Shown: positions 43,776 through 54,571, counted from the first letter of the stretch. The stretch: DNA of 64,000 bases from Rhodomicrobium sp. (GCA_021604665.1 BQJK01000002.1:1-64000); one strand, 5' to 3'. A program made the numbers and translations. The notes: a model not told the origin generated them from the letters alone.

Positions 43776-43853
43776 ATGTTAGTAGAGACATCATATTTAA
43801 TTGAATTGCCTTATGAGGCCGCTAGTGCGGTATTAAGTCTGTATGATGACTAA
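43776..43853 (+). CDS. Possible small protein of 25 residues
   Basis: The frame MLVETSYLIELPYEAASAV... ends at 43853 and is preceded by AGGAGAGG, eight bases from its ATG. It stands 26 bases before the sugar-transferase start. It could be a leader peptide or a true small protein; there is only the ribosome site and position to support it. Confidence 0.4.
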   Translation: MLVETSYLIELPYEAASAVLSLYDD

Positions 43854-43879
43854 TTTTGTTTGTTAAAGGGCAGGAAGAA

Positions 43880-45535
43880 ATGGTTGAACAACCGGTCAAA
43901 TCTGAGGGCGAGAGTTCCAAACTTGATAGAGCGACCGATCAGCTTAATAATAATGATGATGGCATCAGTAAAACAGAGGCCGGTAAAGGTCCGTCTAATG
44001 TCTCGAAGCTGACTGTAACTGACGGTGTTACACAAATAGTATCCGCAGATACGAATAGCGGTGAAGGGGCAACAAACCTGCCTGGCCGCTGGCAACAGAT
44101 GGTGAATGAAAATGACAATCAATCACTCATCTCACCAATTGTGCTGAGCGGTGTTTATCGGCTGTGTGAAATGCTGTTGATTGCGGCCATAGGCTTTATT
44201 GGCTATCTGGTTTATGTACCCTCTGCAGGGGCTGCGCATTATAGCTATTATCTTTCTGCGGTCGCCGCTGTAGCTATGCTTTCTGCTCTGGTTTTTCATT
44301 CAGTCAATGTTTACAGCATACAATCCTTCAATACCCCTATACGCCAAACGCCGAAGCTCTGGGTTGGGTTTACGCTTGTTTTTGCGCTGTTTATCTCTGC
44401 GATCTTTTTCCTCAAAGTTAGTGATAGCTACTCTCGTTTGTGGCTTGGCGCCTGGTATGTTTTGGGCCTGCTTTCCCTGTTGTTTTTCCGCTTTGCTTTT
44501 GCAACCATTTTGAAGCAATGGTGCCGTGAGGGGCGGATTTATCGCCGCGCTGTTGTTGTTGGTGGCGGCGAAGAAGGCATTGAGGTTATCAAAGCTTTAG
44601 AAGCCGCCGAGAATACTGACATCCGCATTTGCGGCATATTTGATGAACGCGGCGATGACCGTGTGCCAGCAGAGATTGAGGGTTACCCTAAACTTGGCAA
44701 TTACGATGAGCTGATTGAATTTGGCCGTGTTTCTCGGATTGACCTGTTGATTGTCTCTTTACCGCTGCGCGCTGAGGGGCGGATTATGTCCGTTCTCAAG
44801 AAGCTTTGGGTGTTGCCGGTGGATATTAGACTAGCAGCCCACACGACGAAACTGCGCTTTCGCCCCCGGGCTTATTCCTACATCGGCAATGTGCCGTTTA
44901 TTGATATTCTCGATAAACCGCTGGCCGATTGGGACTTTGCATTGAAATGGCTGTTTGACAAAGTTGTTGCCAGCCTTGCTATTTTGATGCTTCTGCCGGT
45001 GATGCTGGTCACTGCGCTTGCAGTTAAACTCACGAGTAAAGGCCCGGTGATCTTTCGCCAGAAGCGCTATGGCTTTAATAATGAGCTGATTGAAGTTTAC
45101 AAGTTCCGCTCAATGTATACCGATATGTCTGATGCGGCGGCGGCGAAACTGGTTACCAAAGATGACCCGAGGGTAACTGCTGTTGGTCGCTTCATTCGGA
45201 AAACCAGCCTTGATGAATTGCCGCAACTTTTCAACGTGCTGAAGGGTGAGCTATCCCTCGTTGGACCGCGCCCGCATGCTTTACAAGCAAAAGCTGCCAG
45301 CCAGAATTATCATGATGTGGTTGACGGTTATTTTGCTCGCCACCGGGTTAAGCCGGGTATTACCGGTTGGGCGCAAATTCATGGCTGGCGCGGGGAAACT
45401 GACACGGAAGAGAAAATTCAGAAACGGGTTGAGTTTGATCTCTATTATATTGAGAACTGGTCAATCTTCCTTGATATGTACATCCTGTTAAAGACGCCGA
45501 TTGCGCTGATATTTGAACGTGAAAACGCGTATTAG
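43880..45535 (+). CDS. Polyprenyl-phosphate sugar-1-phosphate transferase
   Basis: This 551-residue membrane protein starts polysaccharide synthesis by moving a sugar phosphate to undecaprenyl phosphate. After a hydrophilic N-terminus (about 85 residues) come four membrane helices, a CoA-binding-like domain ([17 protein letters not shown]) and a C-terminal bacterial sugar transferase domain: [26 protein letters not shown], then [21 protein letters not shown] and [17 protein letters not shown]. It fits the WcaJ/undecaprenyl-phosphate glucose phosphotransferase group. The ATG at 43880 has AGGAAG upstream. Confidence 0.93.
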   Translation: MVEQPVKSEGESSKLDRATDQLNNNDDGISKTEAGKGPSNVSKLTVTDGVTQIVSADTNSGEGATNLPGRWQQMVNENDNQSLISPIVLSGVYRLCEMLLIAAIGFIGYLVYVPSAGAAHYSYYLSAVAAVAMLSALVFHSVNVYSIQSFNTPIRQTPKLWVGFTLVFALFISAIFFLKVSDSYSRLWLGAWYVLGLLSLLFFRFAFATILKQWCREGRIYRRAVVVGGGEEGIEVIKALEAAENTDIRICGIFDERGDDRVPAEIEGYPKLGNYDELIEFGRVSRIDLLIVSLPLRAEGRIMSVLKKLWVLPVDIRLAAHTTKLRFRPRAYSYIGNVPFIDILDKPLADWDFALKWLFDKVVASLAILMLLPVMLVTALAVKLTSKGPVIFRQKRYGFNNELIEVYKFRSMYTDMSDAAAAKLVTKDDPRVTAVGRFIRKTSLDELPQLFNVLKGELSLVGPRPHALQAKAASQNYHDVVDGYFARHRVKPGITGWAQIHGWRGETDTEEKIQKRVEFDLYYIENWSIFLDMYILLKTPIALIFERENAY

Positions 45536-45547
45536 GTGGATTGAGCT

Positions 45548-46861
45548 GTGTCGATGAGTTTTGTATTAAGTAGCCCCATATTATCCCCGCCGGGGATGCG
45601 GCCGACAAGTGCAGTGCGCTTGAGTGCGTCGATGCAACAGCTGCTGCTGGCTTTTATCTGGCTCACGTTTTTCTTGAACGGTTTTGTTTTAAAAGAGCCG
45701 GCGCCTTGTGATCTATTCATGATTGCGAGCATTGTTATCTTGCCGCTGTTTGGCATGGTGCGCTTTACTCTGCTACACGGCCTTTTCTTTACCGCATGGA
45801 TGATTGTTATTGCCGGCGGGCTTATAGCCTCTGGATTGCATGAATATTGGCCTGTCTCTGTACGCCATATGGTGATCTCGCTTTATCTGGCGTTATTCTC
45901 AGTGGTGTTGGCGGCCTTTATCACGCTGGACCCGGGCAAACATCTCAAAATCATATGGCGCGGCTATATGTGGGGCGCGATTTTTGCGGCCTCGGCCGGG
46001 ATTATTGGTTATTTTGACCTTATTCCTGGTAGCTATGAGCTTTTCACAAAATATGAGCGGGCCCGCGGCACTTTTAAGGATCCGAACGTTTTTGGGCCGT
46101 TTTTGGTGCCGGCTTTTCTTTATTGCCTACACAGCCTCTTAACCCATGGGTTGCGGCGCGGTGTAATTGACCTGGCGCTTATGGGATTGTTCCTCTTTAG
46201 CATTCTGATGTGCTTTTCTAGGGGGGCATGGTTTATGTTCATTATCGCCAGCGCCTCTTATGTGGCGATTTATTTCTTTGCAGCCCCGACGAATGAGCAG
46301 CGCTTTAAAACGCTGTTGCTTTCTTTCGCGGTATTATTGTCGCTTTGTCTGGTGATTGCTTTTGCGATGCAGTTTGAAAGCGTGCAAGAGCTGTGGGAGG
46401 TTCGGGCCTCGCTCTCACAGAATTATGATGTGGGGGATAGTGGCCGTTTTGCCGGACATGCAAAAGCTGCCGGTATTATTCTCGAAAACCCTTTGGGTAT
46501 TGGGGCCTTGTATTTTGGCTATTACTACCATCATGAATTGCCGCATAATCTTTACCTCAGCATGTTCCTGACTTCTGGCTGGGTTGGCGGCATTGTGTTT
46601 CTTATTCTGATGGTTACCACGCTTATTTTTGGGTTTAGTATATTGCTGAAGCGCACGAGCTGGATGCATTATCATGCGATTGCATTTTGCAGCTTCTTTG
46701 GTTTGATGCTGGAGAGTTATATTATCGACAGTGACCACTGGCGATTGCTGTATATTCTGATGGGGATGATTTGGGGGGCTTATGCGGCGCTCCGAATTGA
46801 GGAGATCCATGAAGATGCGGAGTTTAAACGCCGCGACCTTTCCTCACGCAGTATGCTTTAG
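45548..46861 (+). CDS. O-antigen ligase/polymerase-like membrane protein (first)
   Basis: This 437-residue protein with about ten membrane helices has a Wzy_C/WaaL-type region: ARGTFKDPNVFGPFLVPAFLY and MCFSRGAW, and a large periplasmic part with DSGRFAGHAKAAGIILENPLGIG. In such loci it acts either as the polymerase or as a ligase. It begins 12 bases after the sugar-transferase gene, so they are one operon. The start may be the GTG at 45548 or the ATG at 45554. Confidence 0.88.
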   Translation: MSMSFVLSSPILSPPGMRPTSAVRLSASMQQLLLAFIWLTFFLNGFVLKEPAPCDLFMIASIVILPLFGMVRFTLLHGLFFTAWMIVIAGGLIASGLHEYWPVSVRHMVISLYLALFSVVLAAFITLDPGKHLKIIWRGYMWGAIFAASAGIIGYFDLIPGSYELFTKYERARGTFKDPNVFGPFLVPAFLYCLHSLLTHGLRRGVIDLALMGLFLFSILMCFSRGAWFMFIIASASYVAIYFFAAPTNEQRFKTLLLSFAVLLSLCLVIAFAMQFESVQELWEVRASLSQNYDVGDSGRFAGHAKAAGIILENPLGIGALYFGYYYHHELPHNLYLSMFLTSGWVGGIVFLILMVTTLIFGFSILLKRTSWMHYHAIAFCSFFGLMLESYIIDSDHWRLLYILMGMIWGAYAALRIEEIHEDAEFKRRDLSSRSML

Positions 46862-46990
46862 CGTCCTAACCGAACTATTCTGCCCCCTTCTTTCTGACTT
46901 CTTCTTATAAGTCTTACTTATCGCAAATTGATGAGGGCTTTGATAAGTTCCACTCAGATATGAATGTAACTCAGTAAGGGAGTGTGCAGC

Positions 46991-47503
46991 GTGCTAGAAT
47001 GGCTTACTATCAGCTTTACCGAAATTTTCGGCATTATTATCACTACTATTGGTATCTATGTCGCCTTAATCATTTTGGTGCGCATTAACGGCTTGCGAAG
47101 CTTTTCCAAAATTTCTGGGCATGACTTTGCGGTCACAGTAGCGATTGGTTCGGTGTTTGCCACTAGTATAATCTCGCCCTCTCCAAGTTTATTGCAAGGC
47201 GCAGTTGCAATAGGTGCGCTTCTAATATGGCGCGCGCTACTCTCCTATTTGAGGTTGTTTGGCTTATCCTCGTTGCTGGATAATCAGCCACTACTAATTA
47301 TGAAAGATGGCCATGTTCTTGAGGATAATCTTTATAAAGCGAATTTTACCAAAGAGGATCTGTATGCCAAATTACGAGAGGCCAACGCCTTAAGTCTTGG
47401 GCAAGTAAAAGCTGTTGTGGTTGAGTCTACTGGCGATGTTTCAGTGCTGCATGGCGAAGATAAGCAGTATGATGAATCTATATTGCTTGGCGTGAAAAGC
47501 TAA
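46991..47503 (+). CDS. DUF421 (YetF-like) membrane protein
   Basis: This 171-codon frame encodes two or three N-terminal membrane helices (IFGIIITTIGIYVALIILV, GAVAIGALLIWRALLSY) and a soluble YetF-like C-terminal domain (PLLIMKDGHVLEDNLYKANFTKEDLYAKLREANALSLGQVKAVVVESTGDVSVL). Function of the family is poorly known. The GTG at 46991 has AAGGGAG upstream at a good distance; 46982 is also in frame. It does not obviously belong to polysaccharide synthesis. Confidence 0.85.
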   Translation: MLEWLTISFTEIFGIIITTIGIYVALIILVRINGLRSFSKISGHDFAVTVAIGSVFATSIISPSPSLLQGAVAIGALLIWRALLSYLRLFGLSSLLDNQPLLIMKDGHVLEDNLYKANFTKEDLYAKLREANALSLGQVKAVVVESTGDVSVLHGEDKQYDESILLGVKS

Positions 47504-47599
47504 TCTGATAATACCTACTTTTATGAATTTATGCCTTGTCTAAATGCTCTTAATCTGAATAGCGATATTAATTACAAAAATTAAAATGGCTTTTTTGCG

Positions 47600-48340
47600 C
47601 TAAAGATGATCGAACCTATCATTCAGCGTATCCGGCAGGAAAATAAAATTTCGGCTGGATGAGATTGTTTCTGACGGTTTATGCAGACGCAATAAATTAT
47701 TCTGTAAGCTCATCATGTCATAACCCGCCTCAGTCAAAAAGCGGATGACCTGATGGTCTTTTAAACTGGCCTGATCCGCTAAAATCTCAACCTGTATAAC
47801 TGGCTTTGATCTCTCAATGGTTTTTTGGGCCCCTTGGAGTACGCTTAGCTCATGGCCTTCAACGTCAATTTTTATGAATCCAATATCTTTATAGTCGAAC
47901 GCATCAAGTGGCAGTATTTCAACCTTGCGGATTATCGTTTCATACTCTGCAACCAGTTCAGGTTCTAAAGTGGAGATGTTCCGTGACTTTCGCCCATTTA
48001 TCAGCGGAATGTGGAACTCCTCAATTGAGGAGCGATTTGATAGGCCCTTATTGATGACTGTTACATTCGGCGGTGTTGCTCTTTTTAAAAACTCTGCCAA
48101 TTCCTGTTGTGGCTCGAAAGCTATTACCGACTTACATAGTTTAGCTAGATAGTGGGTATAGAGCCCTTTATTTGCACCGATATCTATTGCTGCTTTTTTG
48201 GGGTCCGCCAGAAATGGCAATAGATGCAACTCAAGCTCACCCTTTTTCCGGGCGCGCTTGTATTTCCTGGTTGCACTATAGGTTAAATATAGTTTTGGGG
48301 GAGCTAGTTTGTATTTTATGTAGTCTGTTAAACTGAGCAT
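47600..48340 (-). CDS. FkbM-family methyltransferase
   Basis: This 246-residue class I methyltransferase has the AdoMet motif AIDIGANKGLYTHYLAK (about 51-67), VIAFEPQQELAEFLK and the FkbM signature IGFIKIDVEGHELSVLQGA. FkbM enzymes in polysaccharide loci often O-methylate sugars. It is the only minus-strand gene in this part of the locus and lies between the DUF421 gene and the second ligase-like gene. Confidence 0.9.
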   Translation of the reverse strand: MLSLTDYIKYKLAPPKLYLTYSATRKYKRARKKGELELHLLPFLADPKKAAIDIGANKGLYTHYLAKLCKSVIAFEPQQELAEFLKRATPPNVTVINKGLSNRSSIEEFHIPLINGRKSRNISTLEPELVAEYETIIRKVEILPLDAFDYKDIGFIKIDVEGHELSVLQGAQKTIERSKPVIQVEILADQASLKDHQVIRFLTEAGYDMMSLQNNLLRLHKPSETISSSRNFIFLPDTLNDRFDHL

Positions 48341-48666
48341 TTCCGCGCCTACTCTTTCAATTCTTCAACGCTATATGTGCCACTAGGCTGATTATACGTC
48401 GAGTGTTAATCAGTGCTATATCAGTTTTTATTACCGGCACTGCTGCACCGGCCCGAATGAATTTGAATGAGATTAATGTGTTTGCCCCATTAAACAGTGT
48501 TGTACTAAACCTTTGGTAAGTCTATTCATAGCTTGGAATTTTATTGTCACTTGGATGGCTGAAGCATGACCCCAGGTTTGGGTCTGCTCGGTCGTTCAGC
48601 TGTTTAACCTTCGCCGCTATTTCACAGCTCTCACAAGATGAGTTCAATTTACCAATGGACCTTACG
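48341..48666. other. Divergent intergenic stretch (about 325 bp)
   Basis: It should hold promoters for the FkbM and second ligase-like genes. The open frame of the latter extends to 48544, but without a ribosome site. I see no repeat or stem-loop. Confidence 0.4.
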
Positions 48667-49926
48667 ATGCCGCAAAAAAACTACGCCAAGGATTTAATTT
48701 TATATCTTATTCCTATGATTTTTTTAGCGCTGTTATTTTCAAAATCACTACCTGATATTTTGATCATCATCATGGGGGCGGCGTTTCTTTATTCCAGCTA
48801 TAAGGAGAAAAGCTGGGGCTGGGTTAAAGATCCGGTGGTTATTCTAGCTTTTTTGCTCTCGGCCTATTGTTTACTGATTGCCTCACCTTTCGCGGACCGC
48901 CCGTTAGATACAGCGGTTAAATCGCTCATCTGGCTGCGTTTTATATTGTTCTACGCTTGTTTGGTGCATGTTCTCCCCCAGTCAACTGACCGTCTGAAAC
49001 TGCCATTGCAGCTTTGTCTGGCAATCTTTGCGATTGTGATTGTGGATAGTTTTTTTCAATATATCAGCGGCGTATCCCTCTCCGGTAATCTCAAGCCTGG
49101 GGTTAGACTGACCAGCTTTTTAGACCGCCCCAATATTGGTACCTATCTTTTTAAGTCTGTCTTTGCAGTCGCCAGCTTATTTCTAGCGGTGTGGCTTTCT
49201 GGTCAGGCGGTGCGAATGAGAGATGCTGTGATCTTTTATAGCATCTGGTTTCTCTCGGCGGTAATTATCCTGCTTTCAGGTGAGCGCACGGCAACATTGA
49301 TGATGCTTGGATCAGTTTTTGTGCTTATTCCAGGGGCTTTATTCTTTAGCCCTCGGCGGTGCATCTGGGCCTTTACAATAGTAGCCGGTGCTGCGTTTGT
49401 TGTGGCGTTTGTTGCCTTTACCCAGCCAGTTGTTAAGAAGCGAAGCGGTGATTTTCAAAAGCATATTAGTGAGTTTCGTAATTCACCTTACGGGCACCTC
49501 ACCTTCGCGGCGCTCTCTATAGCTCAGGATAACCCGCTAACAGGCATTGGCTTCAAAACATTTGAGGAGAATTGCAAACGCAGGATTGATCCTGATGGCA
49601 GCAAAAAGCTCTGCCATATTCATCCACATAACCCTTATTTGGAATGGATGGTGATCGCTGGGTACCCTGGGATGCTGTTATATTTTGCTTTGGTGTTTGC
49701 CCTGCTGTTTAACGTGCTGCGTGGCTGTTGGACTGATAATCGGCTGATTGTGACCGCAGTTGCCCTCTCTGCCCTTTCAATATCCCTCTTCCCGTTTTTG
49801 TTTTCACAGAGCCTCGTTTCTAACTGGCCTGGTGTGCTTGCCTGGATAAGTATTGGCTTAGCTGTTGCGAGCGTGAAGATTATTCGAGCGGATTGTGCGG
49901 ACGCGCCGGTGGCCCCGCGTAATTAG
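48667..49926 (+). CDS. O-antigen ligase/polymerase-like membrane protein (second)
   Basis: This protein of about 419 residues and ten or more membrane helices has a Wzy_C-type core: VRLTSFLDRPNIGTYLFKSVFA, LLSGERTATLMM, and the periplasmic end ISIAQDNPLTGIGFKTFEENCKRR...CHIHPHNPYLEWMVIAGYPG, with the His-rich segment typical of WaaL ligases. It is more WaaL-like than the one at 45548. The start at 48667 has GGA seven bases upstream; 48655 and a TTG at 48544 are alternatives. Confidence 0.85.
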   Translation: MPQKNYAKDLILYLIPMIFLALLFSKSLPDILIIIMGAAFLYSSYKEKSWGWVKDPVVILAFLLSAYCLLIASPFADRPLDTAVKSLIWLRFILFYACLVHVLPQSTDRLKLPLQLCLAIFAIVIVDSFFQYISGVSLSGNLKPGVRLTSFLDRPNIGTYLFKSVFAVASLFLAVWLSGQAVRMRDAVIFYSIWFLSAVIILLSGERTATLMMLGSVFVLIPGALFFSPRRCIWAFTIVAGAAFVVAFVAFTQPVVKKRSGDFQKHISEFRNSPYGHLTFAALSIAQDNPLTGIGFKTFEENCKRRIDPDGSKKLCHIHPHNPYLEWMVIAGYPGMLLYFALVFALLFNVLRGCWTDNRLIVTAVALSALSISLFPFLFSQSLVSNWPGVLAWISIGLAVASVKIIRADCADAPVAPRN

Positions 49927-50099
49927 CGCCTACAAACCGTTATAGGCATTTGGCAGATAAAGCATTGCAGGAGGGAACGGATGCACTGCCAGACATCTTG
50001 CAGGGGCTTGAGATGCAGACTCTGGTGCAGCGGTAGGGAGCAGTCGATTATTGTAAGATGGGACCGCTCTTGATAAAGGACTGGAACATAAGGGAGAAA

Positions 50100-50177
50100 T
50101 GGTCGGAGCGATAGGATTTGAACCTACGACCCCCGGTCCCCCAGACCGGTGCGCTAACCGGGCTGCGCCACGCTCCG
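50100..50177 (-). tRNA. tRNA-Pro (anticodon GGG)
   Basis: The minus strand gives acceptor CGGAGCG/CGCTCCG, anticodon arm CCGGT-CTGGGGG-ACCGG (anticodon GGG), and T arm GTAGG-TTCAAAT-CCTAT. The discriminator is A, with CCA encoded at 50100-50102. Confidence 0.95.
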
Positions 50178-50276
50178 ACATTCAGGCAAAAGCAATTGCC
50201 GTCCCCGTCTTTTCTCAATATTTAACGGCTTGCGTCAAGCGATATTTTTACTTTTCGTACTTGGCAGAGACGCAGC

Positions 50277-50714
50277 TCAGTCCTGCTGGAGGATGCGTCG
50301 GCAATTCTCTATTTCTCCCAAGAGGCTAGCAAGCAGTGCCGTATCAATTGATTTATCAAGTTTAGATGTTTTAGCGGTTTTCTTTTTGGAGATCGTTTTG
50401 GTGGCTGAGGCCGCTAGTTTTGTCTCAGGAGAGATGGCAACATCGCTTTTAGCGATGCTTTTGACATAATCGACACCCTCACGCTTGAGGATCTGTTGTA
50501 CACCGCGAATGGTGTAGCCTTCGCCATAAAGTAAGCGCTGTATGCCGCTAAGTAGTTCAATATCTGAGGGGCGATAATAACGGCGGCCACCACCGCGCTT
50601 CATTGGATTAATATGCGAAAATTTGCTCTCCCAAAAGCGGAGAACATGCTTTGGCACATCGAGCTCTGCTGCAACTTCACTAATCGTGCGCAGGGCATCT
50701 GCTGATTTTTTCAT
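50277..50714 (-). CDS. MerR-family transcriptional regulator
   Basis: This 145-residue regulator has an N-terminal MerR winged helix ([68 protein letters not shown], about 9-75) and a Lys-rich linker with a short C-terminal helix; no metal-binding cysteines are seen. The ATG at 50714 has GGAG upstream. It stands next to ihfA on the same strand, a pairing conserved in Alphaproteobacteria. Its targets are not known. Confidence 0.92.
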   Translation of the reverse strand: MKKSADALRTISEVAAELDVPKHVLRFWESKFSHINPMKRGGGRRYYRPSDIELLSGIQRLLYGEGYTIRGVQQILKREGVDYVKSIAKSDVAISPETKLAASATKTISKKKTAKTSKLDKSIDTALLASLLGEIENCRRILQQD

Positions 50715-50821
50715 TACCACCACTCCCACTGGTTAAGTGACACACATACTATATGCCCAGGCAGTCTTGTTCTATTGTGCCGATTAAAAATCTGCCGCTT
50801 AAGCCTTGAGCATTTGCTGTT

Positions 50822-51151
50822 TTAAGATTTGGCGCCAGGTTTTTTCTTATTATCTTTCATGCTGGCGTCAATGCGATTTTTCATGATGGCGCTTGGGCGA
50901 AAAACCAGAACCCGGCGCGGCGTGATTGGAACTTCTTCGCCAGTTTTGGGATTGCGGCCAATGCGTTGCTTTTTCTCTCTCACACCGAAAGAACCGAATG
51001 ATGAGAGCTTGACCTGATCGCCCGCTTCCAGGCTATTGCTGATCTCTGCCAAAACAAGTTCAACAAGGTCTGCAGATTCATTGCGAGGAAGGCCTATACG
51101 TTTAACGACAGCCTCCGCCAGGTCTGCACGAGTTAATGTTTTCCCGCCCAT
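50822..51151 (-). CDS. ihfA: Integration host factor subunit alpha
   Basis: This 109-residue DNA-bending protein of the HU/IHF fold begins [33 protein letters not shown] and has the signature [44 protein letters not shown]. The beta-arm Pro in RNPKTG is present. With IhfB it bends DNA in recombination, replication and transcription; tyrosine integrases often need it. It follows fabH by about 240 bases. Confidence 0.96.
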   Translation of the reverse strand: MGGKTLTRADLAEAVVKRIGLPRNESADLVELVLAEISNSLEAGDQVKLSSFGSFGVREKKQRIGRNPKTGEEVPITPRRVLVFRPSAIMKNRIDASMKDNKKKPGAKS

Positions 51152-51389
51152 TACTTGTCCCTTTTTTTTGAATTCTTGTGTTTTTTAGTATTTGTTTGGG
51201 CAAATGCTAATCTATGGGGCTGTTGCTGGCAATGGTCAAACCGAATTTTCTTTGTAGATTTCGGGATTTAGCCGCCTCTTTTGACGAGTTGTAAGGGCAT
51301 AATAGCGATAATTTGTAATCAGAGATAATAAGCAGTTAACCTGGTTGTTATACTGAATTTTTATTGCGCACAATTTAAGTTGTCGCAGG

Positions 51390-52388
51390 TTACCATTTCA
51401 CCAATACAGCGCCCCAGGTAAATCCGCCGCCCATCGCTTCCAATAAAACCATATCGCCGGGCTTTATTTTACCAGCTTCATGAGCTTCATTCAGGGCCAG
51501 GGGGATAGAAGCTGCTGAAGTATTACCGTGGCGCGCCACTGTCATGATGACCTTTTCAAATGGCAGGCCAATTTTTTTGGCCGTGCCAACAAGGATGCGC
51601 TCATTAGCCTGATGAGGGACAAACCAATCAATATCATCAATTGAGAGATTGGCTGTTTCTAGGGTTTCTTCAATTACATCAGAGATATTGGTAACCGCGT
51701 GGCGAAAGACCTCACGGCCATGCATGCGCAGGAAGCCTGTTGTTTGAGTTGAAGAGGGGCCGCCATCTACATAGAGCTTGTCTCTATAGCGGCCATCTGA
51801 GCGGAGGCGGGAGGCGATGATACCGCGCTTGGTTTTAGAGTCTTCCATGCCCAGCTCTGGTCCATCTTCAGGCACTGAGGAGAGAATGACGGCACCGGCG
51901 CCATCACCAAATAGCACGCAGGTAGTTCTATCTTCCCAATCGAGAATTCTTGAAAATGTTTCAGCGCCGATCACCAGCACATTTTTAGCCTGACCAGTGC
52001 GGATATATTGATCTGCTGTGGTCATGGCAAAAACGAAACCAGAGCAAACTGCCTGTAAATCAAAGGCTGCGCCTGAAGTTATGCCAAGCTCAGCCTGAAT
52101 GGTCACAGCGGTTGCGGGAAATGTGTTATCTGGTGTCGAGGTGGCGAGGATAATCAGGTCTATTTCCGTAGCATCCATCCCGGCGCGCTCTAACGCCTGG
52201 CGGGCTGCTTTCAGGCCGAGGTTTGAGGTTAGCTCGCCTTCTGCCGCGATGCGCCTTTCCTTGATGCCTGTGCGCTCCTCAATCCAGCTATCTGAGGTAT
52301 CAACGAGCTTTTCCAAATCTTCATTGGTGACAATTTTTTCTGGCAGGTAACCACCCACAGCTCTTACAACTGATCTAAATGAAGACAC
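51390..52388 (-). CDS. fabH: 3-oxoacyl-[acyl-carrier-protein] synthase III
   Basis: This enzyme of about 332 residues starts fatty acid synthesis by condensing acetyl-CoA with malonyl-ACP. The catalytic triad is visible: Cys in DLQAVCSGF (about 115), His in [11 protein letters not shown] and Asn in [11 protein letters not shown]. The GTG at 52388 has AAGG nine bases upstream; a TTG three codons earlier is less likely. It follows plsX by 11 bases in the plsX-fabH operon found in most bacteria. Confidence 0.97.
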   Translation of the reverse strand: MSSFRSVVRAVGGYLPEKIVTNEDLEKLVDTSDSWIEERTGIKERRIAAEGELTSNLGLKAARQALERAGMDATEIDLIILATSTPDNTFPATAVTIQAELGITSGAAFDLQAVCSGFVFAMTTADQYIRTGQAKNVLVIGAETFSRILDWEDRTTCVLFGDGAGAVILSSVPEDGPELGMEDSKTKRGIIASRLRSDGRYRDKLYVDGGPSSTQTTGFLRMHGREVFRHAVTNISDVIEETLETANLSIDDIDWFVPHQANERILVGTAKKIGLPFEKVIMTVARHGNTSAASIPLALNEAHEAGKIKPGDMVLLEAMGGGFTWGAVLVKW

Positions 52389-52399
52389 GTGAAACAACC

Positions 52400-53446
52400 T
52401 TACTCTTTATTTTCATCGGTTCCGAGCGATTGACGGAACTCTAAGATATCAGCGGAAAGTCGCTGAACCAGACCGTTAGAGGCCATGTCATAGCCAAGAT
52501 CGATGGCGCTGGCAAAACCTTTTGCATCTGTTCCGCCATGACTTTTGATAACCAGGCCGTTAAGCCCCAGAAAAACCCCACCATTCATGCCGCGCGGGTC
52601 CATTTTACGCTTCAGCGCCTGAAAGCCACTGGAGGCTATAATTGCCCCTAATTTGGTCATCCAGCTGCGGGTCATAGCATCTTTTAGGTATACACCAACC
52701 TGTTTTGCAGTGCCTTCAGCTGTTTTCAACGCGATATTGCCAGAAAACCCTTCGGTGACCACAACATCGACCAAACCTTTGCCGAGATCATCCCCCTCAA
52801 CGAAGCCGTGATAATCAAAGGGGAATTCAGATTCTCGCAAAATAGAGGCGGCTTTTTTGATTTCATCTAGGCCCTTGATCTCTTCTACACCGACATTCAA
52901 TAGGCCTATGACAGGGCGAGATTTTGAAAATAAGGCCCTGGCCATTGCTGCGCCCATGACGGCATAATCTACCAGCTGGTTGGCATCGGCACCGACATTG
53001 GCGCCAACATCCAACACGATGCCTTCTCGGCGGATGGTTGGCCACATGGCGGCGATTGCCGGGCGATCTACATCTGCCACGGTGCGCAAGCAGAGCTTGG
53101 CCATCGCCATCAGTGCGCCGGTATTGCCGGCAGAAATGCAGACATCCGCTTCGCCTTTTTTAACGGCTTCAATGGCTTTCCACATAGATGAATTTCGCCG
53201 CCCGCGCCGCAATGCCTGGCTTGGTTTTTCATCCATTTTTACGGAAACATCAGTGTGGTAAATGGTTGATTTTTTTTCCAGCGCCGGATATCGGGCTAAA
53301 ATCGGAGCGATCGTTGGCTCATCACCAAATAGGAGATATTCAGTATCAGGGCGGCGCGTTAAAGAGCGGTCTGCCCCGCCGATGACGGTTTCAGGTCCGT
53401 TGTCTCCCCCCATCGCATCCAGCGATATTTTCAAAGGCGCATTCAT
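52400..53446 (-). CDS. plsX: Phosphate acyltransferase PlsX
   Basis: This 348-residue protein converts acyl-ACP to acyl-phosphate for phospholipid synthesis. It begins [16 protein letters not shown], the family's signature, and contains [17 protein letters not shown] and [15 protein letters not shown]. The start ATG lacks a clear ribosome site. It is first of the plsX-fabH pair, with a 495-bp upstream gap. Confidence 0.96.
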   Translation of the reverse strand: MNAPLKISLDAMGGDNGPETVIGGADRSLTRRPDTEYLLFGDEPTIAPILARYPALEKKSTIYHTDVSVKMDEKPSQALRRGRRNSSMWKAIEAVKKGEADVCISAGNTGALMAMAKLCLRTVADVDRPAIAAMWPTIRREGIVLDVGANVGADANQLVDYAVMGAAMARALFSKSRPVIGLLNVGVEEIKGLDEIKKAASILRESEFPFDYHGFVEGDDLGKGLVDVVVTEGFSGNIALKTAEGTAKQVGVYLKDAMTRSWMTKLGAIIASSGFQALKRKMDPRGMNGGVFLGLNGLVIKSHGGTDAKGFASAIDLGYDMASNGLVQRLSADILEFRQSLGTDENKE

Positions 53447-53941
53447 CTATATTTAAACATCCGTGTCTCGCCTGCCCCTCAGAGGCGGGGCAGGTGGGGG
53501 ATCGCCTTGTTGCTGGTGCCTATAACCTGGTTGTGCCTCCCCCCTGAGGCAGCAGCCTGTCATAGCTCGCGGCGTTTGTTGTTTTTCTCTCGGTTTAAAT
53601 CTCTGTTATTCGTTCTAGCTAATTTTGCTTATGGTCCGGCTTAGTTTTGATTAGCCTTATTTATAAGTCAGGTTTAATACTTTGGCATTAGCGAAATGCG
53701 AATTTTTCTTGCCACCTGAAAGCGTGAAAATGCACCTTCTGACTATGCGCGCAGCTTATGATAAACTTGGTAGTCAAGCGGGCACGCGGTTTTATCTCTT
53801 TGTTTTTAGACAATCTTAGTGGTTTCACCTTGTAGGAGCAACACTCTGATACCGAGGGGTGAAACATACCTATTATAAGAAGTTAGACAAGTCTTGTTTG
53901 TCTCTACCGAGTGAATTTGCCGCGGCATTAGAGATGGTGAC
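53447..53941. other. Gene-free stretch (495 bp) upstream of plsX
   Basis: A strong inverted repeat CCTGCCCC (53471-53478)/GGGGCAGG (53487-53494) lies just upstream of the plsX start. Nearer the YceD-like gene, an AGACAAG/TTGTCT-like partial palindrome is at about 53883-53905. No rpmF is visible, though it often lies between YceD and PlsX genes. I see no other gene. Confidence 0.5.
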
Positions 53942-54514
53942 CTATTGAAGCTTTTTTAGCACCGCAAAAGGGTTGTCTGGTGCCTCGTCATCTTTATTTG
54001 CAGGCCCTTCCCAATCGAAAACTTCTCCCTCTGCACGGGGAAACAGATCTAGAGCAATGACAAATTGCTCATAAATTACCTGGCCAACTTCTAACCAATT
54101 ACTTTCATAAAACTCAACCATTTCATCAGCATAGTCGATATCAAGCTCTGGTGAGACTTCTGGATCAGCCTGGGCTATAGGCCAGAACTCTGTGCGGAAC
54201 TGTTCATCCATCTGTTTTTCAACGCCCTTGAGGCTAACAGCGCTGATTTGTGAGAAGTTTGCTTTAATACTGGCTTTCATAGCAAAGCGGTCTTTGCGTA
54301 ATGGGCGCAAATTAGCAACTGCTGTGAAGCTTGTAAGGTCTTCAATATCCAATAGATCTTCTAAGGTGCGGCGCTCTTCATCATCTAAGGTAATGGTGAC
54401 CTGCCGGCCTTCTGCGCCAATATCTCTTATGGCGACACGCTCTTTAATCGCGATGCCTGCGTTTGTTTCGTTTTCATTTTGAACAGGTCGGGGCTGTTTA
54501 TCATCTTTGATCAT
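53942..54514 (-). CDS. YceD-like (DUF177) protein
   Basis: This 190-residue acidic protein matches the DUF177 family linked to 23S rRNA and large-subunit assembly. The conserved C-terminal part is present: QMDEQFRTEFWPI..., then DIDYADEMVEFYESNWLEVGQVIYEQFVIALDLFPRAEG. Alphaproteobacterial members lack the Cys residues of others. It follows the bc1 chaperone gene by 57 bases. Confidence 0.9.
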   Translation of the reverse strand: MIKDDKQPRPVQNENETNAGIAIKERVAIRDIGAEGRQVTITLDDEERRTLEDLLDIEDLTSFTAVANLRPLRKDRFAMKASIKANFSQISAVSLKGVEKQMDEQFRTEFWPIAQADPEVSPELDIDYADEMVEFYESNWLEVGQVIYEQFVIALDLFPRAEGEVFDWEGPANKDDEAPDNPFAVLKKLQ

Positions 54515-54571
54515 ATAAGTTCCGGCGGTGCTTGTTTGGTAAATGCTATGGCAGTTTGCTCAGTTATATCA

